From Tubiluchus corallicola (lineage: Eukaryota; Priapulida; Priapulimorpha; Priapulimorphida; Tubiluchidae): a stretch of 64,000 nucleotides of DNA. Every line of letters starts with the position of its first letter. Position 1 is the stretch's first letter. Where the stretch lies: assembly GCA_030141605.1 (NCBI GenBank), contig JAQGDQ010000650.1:55457-119456 (forward strand), given 5' to 3'. Below are positions 37,901 through 47,200 of this stretch, in pieces. Below the pieces are notes generated by a model. That model worked only from the letters and a program-made list of their open reading frames with translations, was not told the DNA's origin and ran no database searches. A program made the position numbers and the translations under genes.

Positions 37901-40900
37901 TGCCATCACGACTGTAAGGGTCACTACAACTTTTACTTACAAATGAATAATTGTAGCGACTCCCATAAAAGGGCATTTGAAATTGAAGATTAACTGTAAA
38001 TGACCATCCAGCCAATGTCTGAGTATAAGAATCTCCATAGTAATCCCCATAAGGGTAAAGAACTCTTTTGTCCCATGGTTCTGGGGCTTGAGTAACTGTA
38101 ATGGGTATCAAAAATGAGATGACAATTATGATAAAATGATAACAGCAAGATTTATACTTTCTATATTGATGGCCAACAAATATTGAGTATAGTTTCCCAC
38201 ACATAATTATACACGTTTATTAATATATAACTGGTAACAGGCACATTTTTACACCTTTTTAAAACACATATTAAACATATTTTTTATCATTCTTTTGAGT
38301 TACCGGCGTGAGGACTGAAATAAAGTAAAGTATTTTGAACCCAAAAGCATTTAATTATAGTCATAAACAAAATCATTTATCTTTTTTCTCCAACATGAAT
38401 GTTAGGCCTATAGTTACGAAAAAATACTCGATTGCATGTTGTATGAGTTCTTCAAACAATACTAATTTGTTGGTCTGATTCACGACACATTTGAATTAAA
38501 ACTATTTACTTCAGCATATGGCCTCAATGTAATTACTGAGTAGCATAGTAAATAAACAAAACGTAGAAAGCTAATAATCGCTCTTGAATATAATATGGAA
38601 GGAGAAGGCTATTTTCTATCCTTTCAACCTGTTTTAACCTTTATTTTGACCTTTGCCCTTCATGATTGATGATTCAATTAGTGGATCCTGTTGCCTGTAT
38701 AACCTTTTTAAACCTTCGTTATTTTTGAAAAAGCGTAGGCGCAAAGCCGCAAACTCTTTTAGATGCCAGCATAGCAATCATAAATCTTATCATCTTCATG
38801 ACTCAGATTTTACACAAAAGGTTTGAAAATGTAACCTAGGTAGGATAAACAATCCAGCGGTGTTACGTGTACGATATCAAGATCCGTACGGCGTATGCAT
38901 GTCAATAAACCAGTAAGGACCTTTGGACTGTTTTTGACTAGGTATGTGTAGGTAAAGGTGCGCAACTGATCAAAGCAAATAGAAACTTGTGCTGTATTTA
39001 TAGCCCTCTACGCTGTCACATTTATATGACCAAATTCAAAATGGCGATGAAGTTTTCTTGTTAAATCTATCACTGCATAATATACGTTCTTGTTTAAGAG
39101 CCATTTTATTTTATCAAAAGCTAACTGTTTTGTCACATTCAATAGTCTTAATTTAGCTTGTAATTATTTTATTAATTAAGACGTTATTATATTTATTATG
39201 AAGGATTTACTCAGCCAGCTCTATAGGCACATTCTATGATAACCATCACAGTCACTTAGGCTGACCATTATAAAGATTGTAACAGTAGGCGCCCAAGATG
39301 GTAGTCTGCCCATCATGAGAAAGCTCTAAACATGAGTAAATGGATGAATAAATAAAAGAACGAACAAAGGAAAGAATAAATAAATAAAGGAGTAATTTAA
39401 TGAATGAATGAACGAACAAAATTAAATGAATCAATCAATCAAACGAATCAAGGAAAATCAGTGTATAAAATCATGAAAGAAATAAGAAAACCAAGGAAGC
39501 GGCGGACAAATGACTGATGAATGAATGACAGAACGAGATAAGTGCATATCGCATTCTTTTAGCTTAAATTAAAAAAAGGCATACAGCCTAATATTTTCAT
39601 TATAATCAAGTGACACGTACATATAACCATTAGCATTACCGTTAGAAAAACAAAATTAAGAATATATGTTTAAGAATATAAACCCCTAGTAAATAAACAA
39701 CCATTTACTTAAATGTTTAAATAATAAAAAACATAAAATAAAACGAGAAACCTGTGAATGTTACCGTGCTGGCACCATAAATACCTATGACTGGAACGTA
39801 ATATCCAAAAATTTTCGAAGTTTGCCTGGCGTAACAGGCAGACGCTTATTTCATGTTCATCCACACATTAGATGGTTTAAATTTGACTTCATTTCAGTAT
39901 GCAGCAATGATGAATACTAATATTAAACAACATGCTTTAATCGGGAACTTAAACCGAACTATAAGCATCCTAAACGCATTTCGAGTACTGCGAACACAAT
40001 TTCGCAGGCCGGCACAAAAAATTAGGCGCATATCAATCAATTTATTATCCAATCATTTAACTCATGTGCCCATCTAGCTAACCGACGTCACTTAAAACTG
40101 ATTTGTTTAATCAACGGTTTTTTTTATTTACCCAAAGCAAACACCTAATTGATACATTAATTCACAGGATGATCGCGGAATATTATGTTAGCAAATAAAA
40201 TTAAAAAATGACAAGTTTTACTTCGTGTAAGCTTAATAGATTTTTATCTTACGATTGCTTTAGCTACTTCCACACGGGCCTATCACAAATACATAAGTTG
40301 TAACATGTAAGTTTTTAGACTATTAACTGTTAGTGGCGAGTTAATATATTTATAGTGCAAAATGATCACTTATTTGTCGTTATTTATGCATGTAGCTGAA
40401 TGCTCATAATGTGTGTTTAGCAAACGCAGTCAAGCAATGCTAGGCCTGGTCAGTAAATGGACGGATGATCACCGGAAAACTGCTTCTAAGAAATTTCACC
40501 TTCTATAATGCTTTCAGCTATTTACTGCATTCAAACTTGCACAAGACACCTCTATCGGCTGAGTACCTCATTTCAGAGAACTAGATTTAATACTAAACGT
40601 TGGGTAAGTTCTGGTCCCGCAACAACAGCAAAATTAAAAGAGCCTGTCGTTAGACGCTGGACAGAGGCTGTACCCTGTTTGCAGTCTATGGAACGGACCG
40701 AACGGTACATCACTAGCGGTATAAATTCTTGCAGTGAAACTTTTAGCAAGCTGCTTGAAACAGGCATAATTAACTAGGCTCTGCAAAAAAGTGGCCTGTT
40801 ACTTTAGCGGCGGGTTAGCTGTTATTTTTCGTACTTCGTCGAATCTGTACAAAGCACGTTTAAAACATCAAGTTTAATGCAATTAAGTCTAATACAAACT

Positions 40901-41506
40901 TAGGCCTATATCAAATTCTCAGCTTCTCATGGGATGACGACACTGTTGTGTCGTAACCGAAAGCTAAAAAATGTGGAAATTTCAATGAGTAAATTCCTTC
41001 ATGTATCTGAGTATTCTATATTTTGAATAAGTAATAACGCAGTTAAGCTCTGTTCATACTTCATATTTCATACAGACACTTTTGTAATTTTAAAAAGATT
41101 ACAAACTAAATTTTTCTACCGTAGAAAAATTAAATTTACAAAAAAATAACATGAATTTATATTTATTCACAGATTTGTTGGTTGAGAATGGTTTAGAGAT
41201 TAAACCAAAACATTCTATTTTAGCTTATTGAAAATTATACTTGCACTGATCTGATTTGGTGCTGATCTCATTTACAATTTCAAGGATATCATACAGGCTG
41301 AATTTTGTTGAAAGATAAAGACAATTTATGTGTTCATCGTAGTAAGTTCATCTAGTGCACAAAAATCGTACAATTCTTAACAACAAAACTATTTTTCAAA
41401 TAAAAAAATTCTCACCTTGTCCTTCCACAGCAACAAAGCAATAAAGTGAAGTAAGCGTTAATGTTCCTACTAGGGAAAGAAAAATTGTCCGTCTTAAAAA
41501 AGTCAT
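16933..41506 (-). CDS. mesh: Mesh-like cell-junction transmembrane protein (NIDO-AMOP-VWD-Sushi)
   Basis: In insects Mesh is a membrane protein of smooth septate junctions; I infer an epithelial adhesion role here. The exons on the minus strand are 41506-41416, 38095-37941 (2a) or 37550-37399 (2b), 35281-35126, 32485-32377, 31065-30962, 29910-29770, 29456-29285, 28802-28690, 28238-28103, 27598-27437, 26671-26476, 25768-25655, 25170-25003, 24810-24545, 23742-23569, 23068-22889, 22682-22546, 22027-21904, 20485-20394, 19834-19660, 19318-19142, 18783-18633, 17442-17312 and 16997-16933. They sum to 3489 nt (1162 aa), with all phases matching. Domains by residue: signal peptide 1-27; NIDO about 60-305 (GRWIFRVDE at its end); IPT/TIG-like 310-395 ([17 protein letters not shown]); linker with [13 protein letters not shown] about 512-655 ([21 protein letters not shown]); VWD about 697-900 ([31 protein letters not shown]); post-[22 protein letters not shown]; Sushi 989-1048 with four cysteines; TM about 1061-1084; tail with [15 protein letters not shown]2 is the related alternative, but it lacks NIDO. 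Confidence 0.9.
20631..21442. mobile_element. hAT-type MITE, copy 5 (812 bp, mesh-like intron)
   Basis: Left end TTGGCGTGAGCAAAC and right end GATGCTCATATCCA are diverged versions of the family ends, with ATTCGAATTG and ATTCGAATCGAAC inside. The 8 bp flanks GTGATAAC (20623-20630) and GAGATAAC (21443-21450) differ at one base. At 812 bp it is the longest copy in the window, but no transposase frame is visible. It lies in the intron between mesh-like exons 18 and 19. Confidence 0.75.
29032..29053. repeat. telomere-like CCCTAA interstitial run
   Basis: CCCTAACCCTAACC followed by TTAACCCC, two to three units of the metazoan telomere repeat, in the intron between mesh-like exons 7 and 8. Too short to be more than an interstitial trace. 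Confidence 0.6.
33111..33769. mobile_element. ~660 bp TIR element in mesh-like intron
   Basis: The ends are similar inverted sequences: GGAAGTGGATAGTGCTCGGA at the left, and at the right GATCAGAACAATACCCACTG, then CC. About 30 bp align with several mismatches. Subterminal copies of TTCCGATGATCAGAAC occur at about 33161 and 33741. No clear target duplication and no transposase; superfamily unknown. Confidence 0.5.
34404..34576 (+). pseudogene. LINE reverse-transcriptase C-terminus relic
   Basis: The plus strand encodes, with a frame break, [11 protein letters not shown] and then [27 protein letters not shown] and a stop at 34574-34576. This is the typical C-terminus of CR1/Jockey-type LINE ORF2 (RxH...VWNSLP...FK..L). 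It lies in the intron between mesh-like exons 3 and 4, antisense to the gene. Only the last ~55 codons remain. Confidence 0.6.
34820..34975 (+). other. GC-richer coding-like segment, unidentified
   Basis: An open stretch with [20 protein letters not shown] then [20 protein letters not shown], ending at a stop at 34973-34975, in much less AT-rich DNA than its surroundings. It lies 240 bases beyond the LINE relic in the same intron. It might be part of another element or a stray exon. No family recognised. Confidence 0.25.
35282..37398. other. mesh-like intron between exons 2b and 3
   Basis: 2.1 kb AT-rich intron. I searched by eye for a third copy of the duplicated exon 2 and found none, and saw no transposon ends. 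Confidence 0.4.
37399..37550 (-). CDS. mesh: mesh-like alternative exon 2b
   Basis: 152 nt exon with the same phases as 2a, encoding [20 protein letters not shown] and [12 protein letters not shown]. It has the acceptor TTTATAG and the donor GTAAGT. The intron between 2a and 2b is 390 nt, long enough for normal splicing, so exclusion would need regulation or decay of double-inclusion mRNAs. Both copies are open, with good splice sites. Confidence 0.83.
37941..38095 (-). CDS. mesh: mesh-like alternative exon 2a
   Basis: 155 nt exon, entering in phase 1 and leaving in phase 0. It encodes the start of the NIDO region, with [20 protein letters not shown] and [12 protein letters not shown]. It has the acceptor TTACAG at 38096-38101 and the donor GTAAGT. 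It is about 70% identical in protein to exon 2b. Each is 2 mod 3 in length, so joining both or skipping both shifts the frame before exon 3; only one can be used per mRNA. Confidence 0.85.
39336..39540. repeat. degenerate GAAT/AAAT tetranucleotide tract
   Basis: Stretches such as AATGAATGAATGAACGAAC, AATCAATCAATC and AAATAAATAAAG. It is the same kind of sequence as 7545-7745. Confidence 0.65.
40508..40777 (+). CDS. possible small protein, unidentified (89 aa)
   Basis: An 89-codon frame within the first mesh-like intron, antisense to that gene. The N-terminal half is rich in Arg, Ser and Thr with no acidic residue ([26 protein letters not shown]), which would suit a mitochondrial presequence. 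The C-terminal half is mixed ([27 protein letters not shown]). The DNA is less AT-rich than its surroundings. A 64-codon frame also exists on the minus strand here, and I recognise no family, so it may be chance. Confidence 0.2.
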   Translation: MLSAIYCIQTCTRHLYRLSTSFQRTRFNTKRWVSSGPATTAKLKEPVVRRWTEAVPCLQSMERTERYITSGINSCSETFSKLLETGIIN

Positions 41507-42123
41507 CTTGAGTCTAGCAATTACTACACAAAGTACAACAACGGTTCCACTCCCTAATTATTGTCCATAGTGTCTACCAAGCATGCGCACTATCGCATAT
41601 GGGCTGTTTATGGTCATGGAAGTTGGACCCGGGATAAATATTTGTCCAACTAACGCATACACAGCACCAACGAAATACAGCTTTAGCTATCATTCTTGCA
41701 CCTATTTTTATGTTATATTGTATGGGCACATATATGTCACTGGTCATAAAATAATTTGAATGGCATATTAGCCTTTGTTAAATAAAATATACTATAGTAA
41801 TAAGTTAACTATATAGTGTTGAAAAAGCCTAAACCTATTCTATTTTACTGAGGAAATATCAACGAGCGCGCGTTGATCTACACAGCACTGCGCTTATCGG
41901 CTCAAGAAAACATAAGGCCTACATAGCCCTAAATTTAAAAAAAACAACAAGCACCGGAATTTAATTACCTATCGCTTTGAATTCTAGAACAGCGTTTATA
42001 ATTTTAGGCTTAAAAGATATTGTCTTATTTTTGTAGATTTCTGTATTGCAGCCAACCAACAATCAACTCAATATCACATGACAGCGTAGCGTACGCGGCA
42101 TTAAACAGCACTAAACACTAAAC

Positions 42124-42247
<124 letters not shown>

Positions 42248-44204
42248 ATCTGTGATATGTAACTTTATACATAATGCATACATATATTTTGTTTAGAATA
42301 AAAAATCAACCTATGATACCTCACGGCGAGTGCGAATGGTGATTGCCGACCAGTTGAATTCGTGTTTATTTCATAAATGCCTCTGATACAGAGCACGTAA
42401 ACAAATCTACATCTAACAACGAACACCTTAATCGAAAACACAAGGAAAAACAGATTTGCCGAATGTTTATACATCAACTACGAAAAATTACAGATCATTA
42501 GTAGCATTAGAAACAGAGAGCAAGGTAAGATCTCAAAACATTATTATTATACGGTAACGTCGGTAAGCAATTGCTTGCGGACATTATGGCTATGGTTCGT
42601 AATGACGGTATGAGTGATGAATCTGTTCTTCTTTTTAATTAAACGGGTGCTGCGGGATGCTTTGTGAAACTTCCTATGCTAAAAGGCTCACTTGCATCTA
42701 TATTATAACTTTGATCGTGAGCACAAATTCTGCGTGCTAATCATGAACACGAATCACTGTAAGTTTCTCCTTTTCCTCCTCTTTTATCCTCATCCTTTTC
42801 CTTCTTCTACAAAAATCTAAATTTATTGACGACTAAAGAAATTTGGATTAGGTAAAATAAATTTAAGTTTTACCAGTTTTGCGTATCCTACAAGAAGGCT
42901 GATATGTAATGAACAAGAAAACCCGTAATTAAAAACAGCAAGGAAAAAAGAAAAAAGAACACAACGTTTCAAACTACCATTGTACTAGTCTTTGTTAGAA
43001 TGAGCAAAAGAGGATAAATCAGAAAAAACACAAGGAATTATTAGCTCTACTGCAATTATCTTTCGAGAGCTTTTTGTATATATTTATATTGTATATATAT
43101 ATATATATCCTTTGTTATCATTTTTGTGTTATATATATATATTATTAACACAAAAATTATAGCTAACACATTAAAAAGGATGCAAGCATGTAAAAAACAA
43201 CGCAGAAGCACAGCTAATAAAAGGCAGAAACGCGGAAGTATAAAACAGAACTATCTACCGTCATAGAACACACTTCTCGTCTTTAAGAATTAGGCTGTGT
43301 GAAAAGAGGATAATTATTCATATGTAGTTTGATTTGATTTGATTTGAAGCTCGATGTACGCTGTGTCGTTAGCATGAGCTAAAAACAGAAAAAGCACCAG
43401 CATTCATCGGTGCGCGGTAAAAATGGCACAGGAAAAATGGCATATAATTATGTTCTTTTGATGCAGTTGATTTCTATTATAAAACTATAATGCGCTCAGT
43501 AGGAAGCAGATCTCTACTGCTTCTTCTACAGATTGCTTTACTAGCAACAGACTCATAAAATAATTGCCCATTAAATAGAATTATGATCAATAATGCACGA
43601 ATGTTCCACACAGTGCTTATTTACCTTTTTAAACACTAATTTTGTCGATGATGATAGACTGACAAATATATACGTATTTACGTACCAAGTCACCCTATAA
43701 GGCTATACTGTACGCACTAACAAGCAAAGGTTACAGACAGTGTTACACAAGCGAGAATGTCTCGAAATGGAACTGGAAATAGCGCATACTGACAAAGAAG
43801 AAGTACTAAACAGCAAGTACTCCCTCTGAGACCTTCACAAAGTGATTCATGAATGTGTTTTTTTTTGTACGTGGTGTTCGGTCAAGTTCTGCGAAAAAAG
43901 AGCCGGTGAAAATATTCCCATTTTGGTACCCTGTACCCGCCTTTCGTCACAAAGTTTCTTGTAAATATGCTAGGTATTTTTGTCTAATACTAATAGGCGT
44001 AACTTCCTTGGCAGAGGTAAAAATAATTATCCTCACTGTAACCCTAACCTTAACTACATATTTTACTAACTGTGTCACTTTACCGTGTCCTTTTTTCCTG
44101 TACCACTGTTGCCTGTACTATTTTTACCTACATTCGCATCTGTAAATGCACGAGCTAAGTATTCGTCTGCTGCGCTGGTTAGTGGTTCCGTGAGGTAGAT
44201 CGTG

Positions 44205-44285
44205 AGCAGAGCCTTTTGCCTGGCATCATTCGGCGGCGGCGCCACGGCAGCGGTAAGGAGTTTGCTCACTTGTTTAACAAACAAT
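44205..44285 (+). promoter_or_regulatory. GC-rich PMM 5' flank
   Basis: A short GC-rich stretch (ATTCGGCGGCGGCGCCACGG) directly before the PMM start codon, standing out from AT-rich flanks. It is consistent with a TATA-less housekeeping promoter or GC-rich 5'UTR. Inferred only. Confidence 0.35.
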
Positions 44286-47200
44286 ATGGATGAGAAGCGT
44301 GATTTGCGGGACAGATCCACAATTTTTTTATTTGATGTTGATGGTACTTTAACTGCACCCAGAAAGGTAATGAAAATTTAATGTGTTTAATAATTAAAGG
44401 TTCTAACAGCGATATTTTTTCTTTTATTGGAAGCTTATGCTTAATTAGCCGCGTGGTAAGTGAACATTGAAAGTGAATGAGACTCAATTTCTTTAAAAGA
44501 CTATGACGCATTGCAGTTTGTCACAGCAAAAACGATATTGCTTAATTTCTTTTCCACTTCTTCATTTACCTGAAAACGCCAGTTTAAAGCTAAATATTTA
44601 AAGTTTATGACGCATTACAGTTTGTTTTTTAGAAATTTTACCCATTACCGTGTCGTTTCTACCCTAACATTATCGGTGCCAATTCTACCGCTGTTTTCCG
44701 CCACCGTTTTAAAAACGCAAACCTTAAACGCTTTTTGAAGGGCAGAAGTCTGCTGTAGTAATGGTTCCGGTTCTGGTTCAAGTTAAGGTGTGTCGTTAAT
44801 GACATTTGCTCCCGCTAAACTTGTATCTTTTACCTTTTACCTCGAAATTCATGTGTATTGTCCTAATTAGATCACAAACTATGCTGCGTATCGCAAGTTT
44901 GAGATTTCGTGAAATTTTTGTAGTGTACTATTTTCTAGTCAGTCAAAATTCTCCAGTAGAATTGGTACGCACCTGACACAGACAGGTAGTGACATCTCAG
45001 TTTTCATAATCGAGGAAACTACATCTGTCGAAGATTTTTTCTATTGCTAGTATGGCCAATGCTACGGGTCAACGAAATATAGACACAAATAAGTCTCAAA
45101 CTAGGAAGTCGGTAATATCAACAGGAAATAAGTGTGGTACGTGCCGAAAACTATGTAAAAAAGACGAGCCTTGTTTAAGATGTGAGGTTTGTGATTTTTG
45201 GCGCATATTAGTTGGCGAAGATGTTGACTTCAAAACACACAAAATACATGTAGCAAACCCAACAAAAACCTTTCACTGGAACTGCAATAAGTGTGAGACA
45301 AGTACAAAGAAACTGACTAGCAAAATCGATAGTTTAACTGTAAAACTTACAGAACTGGAAAACAGAATGACGGACTTTGAAAAAACAACACTCGGTAGGT
45401 CTGAGCTTGAGCAGAATTATGAAAATTTCAGGTTTTGGATAAGCAATGGCACAGCAAAGGCAAATGGAATAAGAATTAGAAAGAACATTCAGCAAAATGT
45501 CAGAAAGGGAGAAACGACTTAATCTTTTATGGCATACCAGAATGCAGCGGTGGATATCCAGAACAGAGGAAGATCTATGATCTGGAATGCGTAATGAAAG
45601 TCTGTCTGCAATTAGACTTAAATCCTCGAGATGCATTCAGCATACCTATGAGACTAGGAAAATACGATTCAAAAGCAGAAAGAGGTCGCCCGCCTAAGAT
45701 TACAGCTGCAAGCGAATCAACAAAGGTATAGATCACTGAATGTAAACAAATCCCCGTATAGACGGTATGCTCCCGAGGTTTTTAAAAGAAGCAAGCTTAG
45801 AACTAGCTAAACAGCTGACATTACTTTTCCGTAAATTGTTTGACAAAGGAAAGCTACCTGAAGATTGGAAGTTGAGTCAAGTTTCACCGATCTACAAGAA
45901 GGGAAGTAAAATTGATAAGAACAAATACAGAACAGTAAGCCTAACGTCACTACCATGTAAACACTAGAGAAAATTATCCGAAAACGATTGACATATTACC
46001 TAAAAGACAAATTATCAAGAACATAACACAGACTTTTGAAAGGCAAGGCTTTTATTACACAACTGTTAGACATTGTCGAGTCGATTTATGCACTAAAAGA
46101 ATCAATCGTGGAGCTTCACTTGACACAATCTATTTAGGTTTTGTAAAGGCATTTGATTCAGTCCCTCACAAAAGACTCTTCCTAAAGTTTCATGACTTTG
46201 GCATCTGGGGAAAACTACATCAATGAAAAGAAGATTTTCTTTGCAAGCGCAGTGGAAAGAGTCAAAGTCAGTAATGCATTGTCAAGATGGGCACCAGTAT
46301 TATCAGGCATTCTGCAAGGCGGGGTGTTGGGTCCCATATTATTTATTTGCTATATAAACGATATGCCTGAATTAGTGGAAAATATTATTAGACTGTCTGC
46401 AGATGATGCAAAGATATTCAGTGAAATTGACTATCAAACAGATGCTGAAAAACTACAAACTGACTTGAGCAACCTATAAGAATGGGCTGAGGTTTGGCAA
46501 ATGAGGTTCAGTATAGACAAATGTAAAGTGATGCACGTGTAGGTTGCCATAATATGCACAATAACTATGTTATGTTTAATGATGGAATACCGATTGGCTT
46601 AAACAAAATGGCGAGTGAGAAAGATTTTGGAGTTATTGTAGATAGTAAACTGAAATTCGATGAACACGTAGTAACAGCAACCAGTAAGAGAAACAGAATA
46701 GTCAGAATGATGAAAGGCTTGTTTGGCTACATAGACACCATCATGCTTTTGCCATTATACACCACATTAGGTAGAAAGACATCAGTTTACTAGAAAACAT
46801 ACAGTGTAGAGCAACAAAAATGGTTTACTAATATCAAGTCTGGAGTACGAAGACAGATTGTTGACAGTGAAACTGCCTAGTTTAACATACCGTAAGTTTC
46901 CAGGTGACATGATAGAAGTACACAAGATCACACACGGCTACTATGACACACCAATAAAACTGGCAAAAAGCAAAGAAGGAAGGATGAGGGGTCATGCGTA
47001 TAAACTAAAAGTACAATATAGTAGACTCAACACAAGAAAATAATTTTTCACAGTAAGGGCACCAGGATTATGGAATAAGTTACCAAAGCAGATTGTGGAG
47101 GCACCATCTTTGAATGTTCTCAAGAACCATCTAGATGAACATTTTGGAGCAGCCAGCCTGTGCAGACTCCCAAGGCATACCTTAGCAGATAGCCATAGTT

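Larger units (their letters stand above)
38096..41415. other. first intron of the mesh-like gene
   Basis: 3.3 kb. It contains the tetranucleotide tract at 39336-39540 and the open frame at 40508-40777 listed separately. The rest is AT-rich without visible structure. Confidence 0.4.

Noticed and set aside
35282-41415. Third copy of mesh-like exon 2
   Set aside because: Searched the flanking introns by eye for the YTQTLAG and GSRYNY blocks; none found.
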